The notes beneath the pieces are model-generated. The model saw nothing but the letters and a program-made list of their open reading frames with translations, had not been told where the DNA came from and searched no databases. A stretch of DNA of 64,000 nt, from contig CALUMI010000006.1 in NCBI GenBank assembly GCA_944321725.1, forward strand, positions 25,490 to 89,489. The letters are read 5' to 3'. The stretch's first letter is position 1. The number at the start of each line of letters is the position of its first letter. The DNA comes from an uncultured Muribaculaceae bacterium (GTDB taxonomy: Bacteria; Bacteroidota; Bacteroidia; Bacteroidales; Muribaculaceae). The translations under genes and the position numbers were made by a program. Of the stretch, positions 51,469 through 60,761 are shown piece after piece.

Positions 51469-54400
51469 TCATTTGCATATTTTTACGGAAGCATAAAGGT
51501 TGTCGATTCCTTCGAGCTCAATTTTGTCGGATTCCGCAATCTCGCCTATAGTAAGACTGTTGGCCAATACTTGCCGCGCTATGTAGTCGGAATATTGTTT
51601 GACTGCCTCGTCGGTTTCGCTGTTTGGAGAAATCACGACATTTATGCGGTCGGTGATGTCGAACCCGTTATTTTTCCGTATGTTTTGAATTCTGTTGACT
51701 ATTTCGCGGGCGATGCCTTCATTGCGAAGCTCGTCGGTGACTGTGATGTCGAGAGCCACTGTCAGACTGCCTTCGTTGGCCACAAGCCATCCCGGTATGT
51801 CCTCAGAGATGATTTCCACATCTGCGAGCTCTATTGTGGCCTCTGTGCCTCCGATGTCGAATATGAATTTTCCATTACGCTCCATTGCTGCAATGTCTGA
51901 TTGTCCCATGGATGAGATTGCCGCCGCAATCTGCTTCATCGACGCTCCGAATTTCGGGCCGAGCTTTTTGAAGTCGGGGCGCACTTTTTTGACGAGCACT
52001 CCGTCCTCCGCTCCTACATAGCGTATGGATTTGACGTTTACCTCACTCATTATCAACTGGCTCATTGCCTCAATGCTCTTTCTTTGCTCTTCGCCTGTGA
52101 CAGGTATCATTATCTCGGTAAGCGGTTGGCGTACTTTGAGATTTGCTTTGCGGCGCAGCGCGAGAGTCATTGACGTGATGCCTTGGGCAAGCCTCATGTC
52201 TTTTTCAAGTTTGCTGTCTACCATGCTTTCATCCGCAACAGGGAATAAAGCGAGGTGTACAGAGCGGCGGCTGTCTTTTGTCACCGCTGTCAGATCTGTG
52301 TACAGGCGGTCGGCAAAGAACGGCGAGATTGGCGCCATCAATAAAGCGACTGTCTCCAAGCATTTGTATAATGTCTGGAATGCCGACAATTTGTCGGCGG
52401 TCATGTCACCGCGCCAGAACCGGCTGCGGTTGAGGCGTACATACCAGTTGCTGAGATTGTCGCAGACAAACTCCGATATTGCCCGTGCCGCTTTGGTCGG
52501 CTCATAGTCGTCGAGGTCGGCCTCCACTTCTTTTATCAGCGTATTGAGCAGCGAGAGAATCCAACGGTCGATTTCCGGTCGCTCTGCGTGGGTTATCTGT
52601 TCTGCCGAGTTGTCGAAATTGTCGACATTGGCGTAGAGTGCAAAAAATGAATATGTGTTGTAGAGTGTGCCGAAAAATTTGCGGCTCACTTCTTCTACTC
52701 CTGCCGTGTCGAATTTCAGATTGTCCCATGGCGATGAGTTTGAAATCATGTACCAGCGCAATGGGTCGGTTCCGTATTTTTCTATTGCCGCAAACGGATC
52801 GACAGCATTGCCAAGCCGTTTGCTCATTTTGTTGCCGTTTTTGTCGAGTACGAGTCCGTTGGAAATGACTGATTTGTATGCGACACTGTCGAATACCATG
52901 CCGGCTATCGCATGCAGTGTGAAGAACCAGCCGCGTGTCTGGTCGACGCCTTCCGCGATAAAATCGGCAGGGTAGACTTCATGGTTGTCGAACGCTTCTT
53001 TGTTTTCAAACGGGTAGTGTATTTGCGCGTATGGCATTGAGCCTGAATCGAACCAAACGTCTATCAGGTCGCTTTCTCTGCGCATTTCTTTCCCTTCAGA
53101 TGAAACGAGCAGAATATAGTCGACATACGGTCGGTGCAGGTCGATTTTGTCGTAATTCTCCGCTGAATAGTCGCCCGGTACAAATCCTTTTTCTTTCAGA
53201 GGGTTTGTTTTCATAATGCCGGCTTCCACAGATTTCTCTATTTCGTCATAGAGCTCTTGTACGCTGCCTATGCATTTCTCTTCCGAGCCGTCGGCTGTTC
53301 TCCATATAGGGAGCGGCGTGCCCCAATACCGGCTGCGCGAGAGGTTCCAGTCTTGCAGGTTCTCAAGCCATTTGCCGAAGCGTCCTGTGCCTGTCGACTG
53401 TGGTTTCCATTTTATTGTGGTGTTGAGCTGCATCAGCCGCTCGCGTGAAGCGGTGGTGCGGATGAACCAACTGTCGAGAGGATAATAGAGTACGGGCTTG
53501 TCGGTACGCCAACAGTGCGGGTAGTTGTGCACGTGTTTCTCTATCTTGAACACTTTGCCTTGTTGTTTCAGCACCATTGCTATGACTATGTCGAGCGACT
53601 CGGCTGCCTGTGCCGCTTTCTCGTCATATTTGCCGTCGACCGTGAATTGCGGGTCGTAGGCATTTTTTACCCATTTCCCCTCAAACTCTTTATATTCGGC
53701 TACGTTTACGCATTCTTTGATGAATTTTTCGTCTAATTCCGACAGCAAATAGAATTTGCCTGTGAGGTCTACCATTGGGCGGGTTTCGCCTTTTTGGTTT
53801 ATCATGAACAACGACGGAATGCCCGCCTGACGCGCTACAAATGCGTCGTCGGCACCGAATGTGGGCGCGATGTGTACAATTCCTGTACCGTCTTCCGTCG
53901 TTACGTAATCGCCCTGTATCACACGGAACGCTTTGTTTTCCGCCTCATGCCAATCTCCGTTCTCATCGGTTTCCACAGGTTTTACCCATGGAATGAGTTG
54001 CTCGTATCTCATTCCTACAAGCTCCGGCCCTTTATATTCGCCTGCTATCTCAAACGGAATCAGTTTGTCGCCTTGCTTGTATTCGCTCAGGCTGATGCCT
54101 TCGGCTTTTTTGTTGAAATGATTGTAGAGCAGTGCTTTGGCAAGAACAACGGTTATTTTCTCCCCGTTATACGGATTGTAGGAGCGTACAGCCACATAGT
54201 CTATTTTCGGGCCAACGCATAGCGCGGTGTTTGACGGCAAAGTCCATGGCGTGGTTGTCCACGCGATGAAGTAGGGTGTACCCCAACCTGTCATTTCCGG
54301 CTTGGGGTCTTTGATGCGGAACATTGCCGTGCATGTGGTATCCTTCACATCGCGGTAGCATCCCGGTTGGTTCAGCTCATGGGAGCTTAGTCCTGTTCCT

Positions 54401-54960
54401 GCAGCCGGAGAATATGGCTGTATGGTGTATCCTTTATAAAGATAATTTTTTTTGTAGAGCTGTTGAAGCAGCCACCATACTGATTCTATGTAGCGGTTGT
54501 CGTAGGTGATATACGGATTTTTCATGTCAACCCAATACCCCATTTTGTGGGTGAGATCCTCCCATTCTTTGGTGTATTTCATCACTTCGCGGCGACATGC
54601 TGAATTATAGTCGTCAACCGATATTTTTTTACCGATGTCCTCTTTGGTTATCCCGAGCGATTTTTCCACTCCGAGCTCAACCGGAAGGCCGTGTGTGTCC
54701 CATCCGGCTTTGCGCTTTACGTGGAAGCCTTTCATCGTCTTATAGCGGCAGAATATGTCTTTTATGGTGCGTGCCATTACATGGTGGATGCCCGGCATGC
54801 CGTTGGCTGAAGGCGGTCCTTCATAGAAAACGAAAGAAGGGCATCCTTCTCTTTCTTTCATGCTTTCGGCAAATACATTCTCAGCGTCCCATTCTGCAAG
54901 AACTTCCTTGTTGATGTCGGAGAGGTTGAAACGGTTATATTCTTTAAATTTATTTTTCAT
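51469..54960 (-). CDS. ileS: Isoleucyl-tRNA synthetase
   Basis: The 1163-residue class I synthetase charges tRNA-Ile. Visible are the HIGH-type site in PSANGMPGIHHVMARTIKD, the editing domain with TEDGTGIVHIAPTFGADD, and KMSKR (in NGNKMSKRLGNAVDP) where type 1 enzymes have KMSKS. Length and KMSKR fit the longer type 2 group, which includes mupirocin-insensitive enzymes; insensitivity itself is inference. It has its own -7 box at 54990 and is followed by dksA-like, lspA and DUF4296 genes. Confidence 0.97.
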   Translation of the reverse strand: MKNKFKEYNRFNLSDINKEVLAEWDAENVFAESMKEREGCPSFVFYEGPPSANGMPGIHHVMARTIKDIFCRYKTMKGFHVKRKAGWDTHGLPVELGVEKSLGITKEDIGKKISVDDYNSACRREVMKYTKEWEDLTHKMGYWVDMKNPYITYDNRYIESVWWLLQQLYKKNYLYKGYTIQPYSPAAGTGLSSHELNQPGCYRDVKDTTCTAMFRIKDPKPEMTGWGTPYFIAWTTTPWTLPSNTALCVGPKIDYVAVRSYNPYNGEKITVVLAKALLYNHFNKKAEGISLSEYKQGDKLIPFEIAGEYKGPELVGMRYEQLIPWVKPVETDENGDWHEAENKAFRVIQGDYVTTEDGTGIVHIAPTFGADDAFVARQAGIPSLFMINQKGETRPMVDLTGKFYLLSELDEKFIKECVNVAEYKEFEGKWVKNAYDPQFTVDGKYDEKAAQAAESLDIVIAMVLKQQGKVFKIEKHVHNYPHCWRTDKPVLYYPLDSWFIRTTASRERLMQLNTTIKWKPQSTGTGRFGKWLENLQDWNLSRSRYWGTPLPIWRTADGSEEKCIGSVQELYDEIEKSVEAGIMKTNPLKEKGFVPGDYSAENYDKIDLHRPYVDYILLVSSEGKEMRRESDLIDVWFDSGSMPYAQIHYPFENKEAFDNHEVYPADFIAEGVDQTRGWFFTLHAIAGMVFDSVAYKSVISNGLVLDKNGNKMSKRLGNAVDPFAAIEKYGTDPLRWYMISNSSPWDNLKFDTAGVEEVSRKFFGTLYNTYSFFALYANVDNFDNSAEQITHAERPEIDRWILSLLNTLIKEVEADLDDYEPTKAARAISEFVCDNLSNWYVRLNRSRFWRGDMTADKLSAFQTLYKCLETVALLMAPISPFFADRLYTDLTAVTKDSRRSVHLALFPVADESMVDSKLEKDMRLAQGITSMTLALRRKANLKVRQPLTEIMIPVTGEEQRKSIEAMSQLIMSEVNVKSIRYVGAEDGVLVKKVRPDFKKLGPKFGASMKQIAAAISSMGQSDIAAMERNGKFIFDIGGTEATIELADVEIISEDIPGWLVANEGSLTVALDITVTDELRNEGIAREIVNRIQNIRKNNGFDITDRINVVISPNSETDEAVKQYSDYIARQVLANSLTIGEIAESDKIELEGIDNLYASVKICK

Positions 54961-54989
54961 CGGAATTGACCTGTTACTAAATTTTTTCG

Positions 54990-54997
54990 CAAAGTTA
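54990..54997 (-). promoter_or_regulatory. -7 promoter box for the ileS operon
   Basis: TAACTTTG on the minus strand, an exact match, 29 nt before the ileS start and just after the terminator of the operon behind it. No T-box or other leader structure fits in this gap. Confidence 0.65.
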
Positions 54998-55015
54998 CAC
55001 CTTTTTTCTTTTCAA

Positions 55016-55046
55016 TAAAACCTTGCATGTTAAAATACATGCAAGG
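55016..55046 (-). terminator. Terminator of the hydrolase-MurF-Ddl operon
   Basis: CCTTGCATGT (55021-55030) and ACATGCAAGG (55037-55046) are perfect inverted repeats; on the minus strand the stem is followed by TTTTATT. Confidence 0.85.
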
Positions 55047-55052
55047 ATGCCG

Positions 55053-55688
55053 TTAGTAGCGGTAGATTTTGCGCAGGGCTTTCAGAAACCAGATTATGAC
55101 GCGCGACGACTCTTGTTGCTCTTTGGGATATTTTTTGTATTGCGCGAGATTGCTTGAATAAGGCTTAAGAAAGCGGTACATCCAGTCGGGCGTGATTTTT
55201 TCCACGATTTTTTTGTCGGAGCTTATGACGTAGCATGTCTTTGGCGCCATTTCCGGTTGCAGAGTGCCCATGATTCCTTCGGCTATTGTGACAAACAATC
55301 CGCCGTCATCGTCTTTGTCGAGCATTACGATTATTTTGTCTTTCTCCAATCGGTAGGCTCGGGCGTATCCGTTGCCTAAGACTACGCCGTCGCATCGCAG
55401 GTCTTTGCAGTTGACATAGAGCGAGTCCTCATAAATCAGGTATCTTACTTTGTCGGCAAGGAATTTGTCGATTGAGTCGTTGCCTGATTTTAACACGAAG
55501 TCGGCTCCGCCTTTCCAATATTTCTCTGTTTCTCCGCGCCGTTGGAACGTAAGTTTCAGACTGTCGGGCTTGAGCGGCGTGAAGTTGCGGCTGATATATT
55601 GGTCGTAGTCGGTGCAGTACCAATTTGCCGCAAAAACGGGTATTGCCATTGTTATCGATAATATCAGCGATAGGATTTTTGATTTCAT
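55053..55688 (-). CDS. Exported DUF6563-like protein
   Basis: Read from the ATG at 55688, the 211-residue protein has a signal peptide (IPVFAANW). A beta-rich domain follows with LTFQRRGETEKYWKGGADFV, SLYVNCKDLRCDGVVLGNGY and CYVISSDKKIVEKI. It ends in a basic helix. This resembles DUF6563 proteins of Bacteroidales; the function is unknown. It overlaps ddl by 4 bp (ATGA), so it belongs to the cell-wall operon. The longer open frame upstream lies in another frame of ddl and is not coding. Confidence 0.7.
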   Translation of the reverse strand: MKSKILSLILSITMAIPVFAANWYCTDYDQYISRNFTPLKPDSLKLTFQRRGETEKYWKGGADFVLKSGNDSIDKFLADKVRYLIYEDSLYVNCKDLRCDGVVLGNGYARAYRLEKDKIIVMLDKDDDGGLFVTIAEGIMGTLQPEMAPKTCYVISSDKKIVEKITPDWMYRFLKPYSSNLAQYKKYPKEQQESSRVIIWFLKALRKIYRY

Positions 55689-56875
55689 TGCTGTTTTGTT
55701 TTTGTCCCGAATTTTGTGCCGCCTTTGCCTGTGAGGTTGAAAATGTTGTGGTCGAAATTGGTGGTTTTCAAGCCTTGTTCGCGTTTGCGTTTGAGCGCTA
55801 AGGCCACAAGCTCGTCCATCAATTTGTCGAAACTTGTGCCTGTGGCTTCCCACAGATAGAATGACAATGAGCCGGGTATGGTGTTGATTTCGTTGACATA
55901 CACATTGTTGGTGTCGGCGTCTACCATAAAGTCCACACGGCTTACTCCGTGACACGACAGCACCCGGAATGTTTCTCCCGCAAGATAACGTATGCGGTCG
56001 GTTATTTCCTGAGGCAGGTCGGCAGGAATGCGTTTTTGTGATGCCTGCATCCCTTGATTTGTTTTGGTGCCTCCCATGTATTTGTCCTCGTAGGTCAGGA
56101 AGTCGCCGCTTTTGATTGGCTCTTCGAGTATCGATGTGCGGTAATCGTCGCAGTCGCCGAGAACGGAGCAATTTATTTCTTTCAGGTTTTCCACCATGTC
56201 TTCCACAATTATTCGTGTGGAATATTTTTCCGCGTTCTCGATGCTTTCAATGAGCTCTTCCCGGTTGGCGGCGCGGCTTATTCCCACGCTTGAGCCGAGA
56301 TTGGCCGGTTTTACGATTACGGGGTAGCCTGTTTTTTGCTCGACATCGGCGATGATGCTGTCTTTTTGGCGGTACCATTGCTTGTCGGTAAACCATACAT
56401 AGTCGACAACCGGTATGCCACATTCTTTGAGTATCATTTTCATCGTCACCTTGTCCATGCCGTTGGCCGATGCCACCGTATTGCATCCGGCGTAGGGTAT
56501 GCCGATGGTCTCAAGCACGCCTTCGAATATCCCGTCTTCTCCGTTTGTGCCATGCAGGACAGGTATTACCACATCGATTGTGGCATAGACATTCGAGCCG
56601 AACAATTTTGTTTTGGCTTTATAAAGATTGAAATCGCCGTATTCCGGCCGCATGAACACCTCTTCGCATTTGTCGGTAAGCGCTTTCATGTCGCGGTAGT
56701 TGGCAACGTCGAAGAGAGCGTCGCCTGTGTACCAACGGCCTTGTTTCGATATGTATATCGGAATTACGTTATATTTTTCTCTGTTCATCGCGTGCATTGC
56801 CTGAGATGCCGAAATGACGGAAATCTCGTGTTCTACCGAGCGTCCTCCGAAAAAGACTGCAACATTAGTTTTCAT
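55685..56875 (-). CDS. ddl: D-alanine--D-alanine ligase
   Basis: Ddl joins two D-Ala for the end of the peptidoglycan stem. The 396-residue ATP-grasp enzyme has VAVFFGGRSVEHEISVISA, LHGTNGEDGIFEGVLETIGI and VDYVWFTDKQW. ATP-binding VIVKPANLGSSVGI and FMVDADTNNVYVNEINTIPG follow, then SLSFYLWEATG. EDKY in the omega loop keeps the Lys-Tyr pair of D-Ala-D-Ala enzymes, not the D-lactate (VanA) pattern. The sequence after it (MGGTKTNQGMQASQK) and the length of 396 mark the longer subfamily. It lies 26 bp after the MurF-like gene. Confidence 0.95.
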   Translation of the reverse strand: MKTNVAVFFGGRSVEHEISVISASQAMHAMNREKYNVIPIYISKQGRWYTGDALFDVANYRDMKALTDKCEEVFMRPEYGDFNLYKAKTKLFGSNVYATIDVVIPVLHGTNGEDGIFEGVLETIGIPYAGCNTVASANGMDKVTMKMILKECGIPVVDYVWFTDKQWYRQKDSIIADVEQKTGYPVIVKPANLGSSVGISRAANREELIESIENAEKYSTRIIVEDMVENLKEINCSVLGDCDDYRTSILEEPIKSGDFLTYEDKYMGGTKTNQGMQASQKRIPADLPQEITDRIRYLAGETFRVLSCHGVSRVDFMVDADTNNVYVNEINTIPGSLSFYLWEATGTSFDKLMDELVALALKRKREQGLKTTNFDHNIFNLTGKGGTKFGTKTKQQ

Positions 56876-56901
56876 TTGTAGTTATATGTTTTTATATGTT
56901 A

Positions 56902-58482
56902 TCATTTAAATGTGTCCGGGAGGTCGTTCTCATAAAGCACGGTGTCGCCCGGCTGCAATATTTTGCCGAGCTCGGTTTGTGCTTCGGCGAATGTGTCGAC
57001 CACATGCAGGCCGGCCTCGTTGAAGTTTTTATTCCTGATTCCGCCAACTATCGGCTCGCGGTTGTAGTGGCCTACAATTATTGCCGCGTCGCATGATTCT
57101 GCAATTTGTTCGCCGAATCGCCGGTTGTATTCCTGCTGCTTGTCGCCGAGTTCTATCATTCCGGGAGTGACAACTATACGTTTGCCTCCCGTCATCCGGC
57201 TCAGCACTTCCAATGCCATTCTTGAACCATCTGGATTGGAGTTGAAAGCGTCGTCGATTATCGTTATTCCTCCCGGCGTGCGTTTCATGTTCAACCTGTG
57301 TTCCACTTGCTCAATCTTGCTAACCGCATAACGGATTTTCTCTTCGTCTACTCCGAGTTGCAACGCTGTGATAACGGCTCCCATTAGATTGGAAATATTG
57401 CATTCTCCAACTAATTTGGTTTCCAATTCTATGCTTTTCCCACAGCCTTCTATCGTGAATTTTGTGCCGTGTGTGCTGTATTCTATGCCTGTGGCTTTGA
57501 AATCGGCATTCTTTGTGTGTTTCACGGCGTAGCGCAACACTTTTACGTTGTCTACCTCCCGATTGGCCACATATTCAAAATCATCGTTCAGCACGGCAAA
57601 ACCTTCCGGCGGCAGAGCGTCGACAATCTCGAATTTTGTGCGCTGCACGTTTTCGATTGTTTTGAACGACTCAAGGTGTTGCTCGCCCACGGCTGTTATG
57701 ATTCCAATTTGTGGGTGTACGATGTCGCAAATCTCTTTTATGTCGCCCGGCTGTTTTGCTCCCATTTCAACAATGAACACATTGTTATACGGTTTCAGCT
57801 GCTCCCTGACGGTGCGCACCACTCCCATTGGCGTGTTGAAGCTGCCGGGAGTCATCAATACATCGAACTGCTCGCTCAGTATGCGGTAAAGATAGTGTTT
57901 CGTGCTTGTCTTTCCGTAACTGCCTGTGATGCCGATTATTTTCATGTCGGGCATTTGCGACAATATTTGTTTTGCGTCGTCTACATACATTTTGTTGATG
58001 GCCGATTCCACCGGATGCATTATCCAATTTGAGAATAGCAATACCATCCACGACAGCACAGCCAACAGCATCAATGCCACAGCCGGAGCGAGAAGCGTGT
58101 ATCCTGCTCCGCAGTATGCTCCAAGACAGAACAGCACGGATGTTACGACCATCGTAATCATCAGCCTCCACGCGCGTTTCGTCATGACCAACGGTTTCTT
58201 GTACTTTTTACGCGCGAGGGCTGCGATGTCGAGTATTATTATGATTAAAGCAATCAGCATCGCTATGGGCGATTGCCAGAATGTAAGTGTCAACAGTGCG
58301 GCAAAATAGACTATGCGTCCTGCGCGGTATGACTCTTTGTTTTTGCGCCACCAGCGCAGATAGCGGTCGTTGCGGTAGGAGTTTTGCTGCATCATCTGTA
58401 TGTCGACTTTGTAGCTCATTATCAGATAGATTGCAGCTGCCGCTGTCAAAAGAATGATTGATATGCAAGTTATGTTAAGCAT
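56902..58482 (-). CDS. Membrane-anchored Mur ligase, MurF-like
   Basis: The 526-residue protein has about four transmembrane segments in residues 1-150, then a Mur ligase core. The P-loop lies at residues 184-193 (GITGSYGKTS), followed by EMGAKQPGDIKEICDIVHP, GVAFVLNDDFE-type central region (here GFAVLNDDFEYVAN), the ligase C-domain VEHRLNMKRTPGGITIIDDAF and NSNPDGSRMALEVL. These are MurF-type features (addition of D-Ala-D-Ala to a UDP-MurNAc peptide). The canonical MurF is soluble and about 430-460 residues, so this is a membrane-bound relative. It overlaps the hydrolase gene by 8 bp and is followed by ddl. It may be a second MurF or use another substrate; its role is not settled. Confidence 0.85.
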   Translation of the reverse strand: MLNITCISIILLTAAAAIYLIMSYKVDIQMMQQNSYRNDRYLRWWRKNKESYRAGRIVYFAALLTLTFWQSPIAMLIALIIIILDIAALARKKYKKPLVMTKRAWRLMITMVVTSVLFCLGAYCGAGYTLLAPAVALMLLAVLSWMVLLFSNWIMHPVESAINKMYVDDAKQILSQMPDMKIIGITGSYGKTSTKHYLYRILSEQFDVLMTPGSFNTPMGVVRTVREQLKPYNNVFIVEMGAKQPGDIKEICDIVHPQIGIITAVGEQHLESFKTIENVQRTKFEIVDALPPEGFAVLNDDFEYVANREVDNVKVLRYAVKHTKNADFKATGIEYSTHGTKFTIEGCGKSIELETKLVGECNISNLMGAVITALQLGVDEEKIRYAVSKIEQVEHRLNMKRTPGGITIIDDAFNSNPDGSRMALEVLSRMTGGKRIVVTPGMIELGDKQQEYNRRFGEQIAESCDAAIIVGHYNREPIVGGIRNKNFNEAGLHVVDTFAEAQTELGKILQPGDTVLYENDLPDTFK

Positions 58483-59260
58483 GACTTTTTTGTGATTTGT
58501 CGTTTTCCAAGAAACTGTTTATTACCGCGCGAAATTGGTATGGATTTTCCAAAAAGCTGTAGTGTCCAACTCCCGGAAACTCCACTAAGCCGGCATCCGG
58601 TATCAGTTTTTCCATTTTCCGGGCGTCGCTTATCGGCGTGGCCGTGTCCTCAGTTCCCCAAATGAGCAGAGTGGGGCATTTTATTGAGGGCATTGCATAG
58701 CGAAGATCCTCGTTGACAACGCGGCTCATGATTTGCCGCATTTTCGCTGACGCTTGGCTGTAGTCGCTCGATCCTACGCGTTTGCGGTATTGATTGAGCA
58801 AACGCTCGGCTTTTTCTTTTCCGAATATCAATGGGAGTGTGTGGCGAACCGCCTTGTAGCTGTATACCTTGAAATAATATGACAGTGTGCGGCGCGGTTT
58901 GATTCCGGCGGCGTCCACTAAAATGAGTTTGCTGATTTCATTGCGCGACGCGAGCATTATGCCTACGCGGCCTCCGAAAGAATGTCCTAACAGTATGGGC
59001 CGCTCAATGTTTTCCGACTTGAAAAAACGTTCCATAAGTGTTGTGTATTCTTCCATTCCCCATACATCCTTAGGTTCTGAACTTTTTCCAAATCCCGGAA
59101 AATCAACGTTGTAAACCTTAAAATAGGGCGTGAGGAATTGTTCGATGCTTGCGAGGGTGGTGTGGTTGCAGCCCCAACCGTGCATCAGCACCACCGGCTT
59201 GCCTTCGCCTTCAACCGTATAGTTGAAATTCACGTCGTATATATTCAGCCGCTTTTCCAT
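58475..59260 (-). CDS. Alpha/beta hydrolase
   Basis: The 261-residue protein has the alpha/beta hydrolase fold: oxyanion HGWGC (27-31), nucleophile Ser94 in LLGHSFGGRVG, an Asp in LLIWGTEDTATP (about 211) and His in FPGVGHYSFLE (about 240). A lid region lies at about 130-180. There is no signal peptide, so it is cytoplasmic. The substrate is unknown. As first gene of an operon with MurF-like and Ddl proteins, it may act on an ester or amide linked to a cell-wall precursor (inference). Confidence 0.87.
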   Translation of the reverse strand: MEKRLNIYDVNFNYTVEGEGKPVVLMHGWGCNHTTLASIEQFLTPYFKVYNVDFPGFGKSSEPKDVWGMEEYTTLMERFFKSENIERPILLGHSFGGRVGIMLASRNEISKLILVDAAGIKPRRTLSYYFKVYSYKAVRHTLPLIFGKEKAERLLNQYRKRVGSSDYSQASAKMRQIMSRVVNEDLRYAMPSIKCPTLLIWGTEDTATPISDARKMEKLIPDAGLVEFPGVGHYSFLENPYQFRAVINSFLENDKSQKSHA

Positions 59261-59280
59261 TTTGTTCGCTTAATGACACG

Positions 59281-59288
59281 CAAAGATA
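59281..59288 (-). promoter_or_regulatory. -7 promoter box for the hydrolase-MurF-Ddl operon
   Basis: TATCTTTG on the minus strand, 20 nt before the start codon. It forms the left arm of CAAAGAT-AGC-ATCTTTG, a perfect 7-bp palindrome. Confidence 0.65.
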
Positions 59289-59385
59289 GCATCTTTGTCG
59301 CGCAATAGAAAATTTATTTGTTCGCTTGTTTGCTTGCTTTGTCATGCGTGGCATTTATATAAGCGGAAAACTGTGAAAGATGTAT

Positions 59386-59393
59386 TATCTTTG
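59386..59393 (+). promoter_or_regulatory. -7 promoter box for purB
   Basis: TATCTTTG, an exact match, 24 nt before the ATG at 59418. Confidence 0.7.
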
Positions 59394-59417
59394 CACCGAA
59401 TTTTAATATTTACAGAT

Positions 59418-60761
59418 ATGGCACTAAGTGAGTTGACAGCAGTATCTCCGATTGACGGACGCTATCATGGCAAGACAGACGCTCTTGCAGGTTATTTCTC
59501 GGAATACGCATTGATACGCTATCGCGTGAAAGTTGAAATAGAATATTTTATCGCTCTTTGTGAATTGCCTTTGCCGCAACTTTCGAAAGTCGACAAAAAT
59601 CTGTTCCCCGCATTGCGTGAGATATATGAGGATTTTCCGTTGGAGGATGCCCGTAAAATCAAAGATATAGAGAGTGTCACAAACCATGATGTGAAGGCGG
59701 TGGAATATTTTATAAAAGAGAAATTCGACACGCTTGGCTTGCATGAGTATAAAGAGTTCATTCATTTCGGATTGACTTCGCAGGATATTAACAACACATC
59801 GTTTCCGATGATGATACGCGATGCCGTGAAAGAGATATATTTGCCGTTGCTCGATGAGCTGATTGGGCTTCTCGACCAATATGCCGATGAGTGGAAAGAC
59901 GTCCCCATGTTGGCCAAAACTCATGGGCAGCCTGCCTCGCCAACACGGCTCGGAAAGGAAATAGAAGTGTTTGCCTACCGTTTGAAAAAACAGCGTGAAT
60001 TGCTTGTGCAAGTGCCTGTCAGTGGAAAATTCGGCGGCGCGACAGGGAATTTCAACGCGCATCGTGTCGCCTATCCGTCAATCGACTGGCGTGAGTTCGC
60101 CAAATCGTTTTTAAACACCAAATTAGGTATAGAGCGGGAAGAATGGACTACCCAAATCTCGAATTATGATAATCTCGCCGCGCTGTTTGAGGCGTTGGCT
60201 CGTGTTAATACCATAATGATAGATCTTGACCGTGATTTTTGGCAATATATTTCGATGGAATATTTCAAGCAAAAGATTAAGGAGGGAGAGGTTGGCTCGT
60301 CGGCAATGCCGCATAAGGTCAATCCTATAGATTTTGAAAATTCGGAAGGCAACCTTGGCTTGGCAAACGCCATATTTTTGCATCTTGCCACGAAACTGCC
60401 TGTGTCGAGATTGCAGCGTGACCTCACTGACTCCACTGTGTTGCGCAATGTCGGCGTACCTTTGGCTCATACGTTGATCGCGATAAAAAGCACGTTGAAA
60501 GGCTTGCGCAAATTATTGCTGAATAAGGATGCCATTAATCGCGACCTTGACAATATGTGGAATGTTGTGGCAGAGGCTCTTCAGACTATTCTTCGGCGTG
60601 AGGGCTATGAGAAGCCCTATGAAACGCTGAAGGCTCTGACCCGCACCAATAGCAAAGTGGATGCGGAAAGTATTTCTAAATTCATCGACACGCTTAATGT
60701 AAGCGATGCCGTAAAAGCGGAGTTGAAAGCCGTAACGCCTCATAATTATACAGGTTTTTAA
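59418..60761 (+). CDS. purB: Adenylosuccinate lyase
   Basis: PurB removes fumarate from SAICAR and from adenylosuccinate in purine synthesis. The 447-residue protein begins with MALSELTAVSPIDGRYHGKT and contains FIHFGLTSQDINNTSFP, AKTHGQPASPTRLGKE and the signature GSSAMPHKVNPIDFEN. The ATG at 59418 is chosen because it lies just after the promoter and gives the standard N-terminus; the frame is open far upstream. It is monocistronic, divergent from the cell-wall operon. Confidence 0.97.
   Translation: MALSELTAVSPIDGRYHGKTDALAGYFSEYALIRYRVKVEIEYFIALCELPLPQLSKVDKNLFPALREIYEDFPLEDARKIKDIESVTNHDVKAVEYFIKEKFDTLGLHEYKEFIHFGLTSQDINNTSFPMMIRDAVKEIYLPLLDELIGLLDQYADEWKDVPMLAKTHGQPASPTRLGKEIEVFAYRLKKQRELLVQVPVSGKFGGATGNFNAHRVAYPSIDWREFAKSFLNTKLGIEREEWTTQISNYDNLAALFEALARVNTIMIDLDRDFWQYISMEYFKQKIKEGEVGSSAMPHKVNPIDFENSEGNLGLANAIFLHLATKLPVSRLQRDLTDSTVLRNVGVPLAHTLIAIKSTLKGLRKLLLNKDAINRDLDNMWNVVAEALQTILRREGYEKPYETLKALTRTNSKVDAESISKFIDTLNVSDAVKAELKAVTPHNYTGF

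Noticed and set aside
54961..55015. T-box or other leader control of ileS
   Set aside because: The space between the -7 box and the start is 29 nt, too short for a T-box; none is seen.
55689..56171. N-terminal extension of the DUF6563-like gene
   Set aside because: It overlaps ddl in another frame, has no protein-like character, and the internal ATG begins a clear signal peptide.
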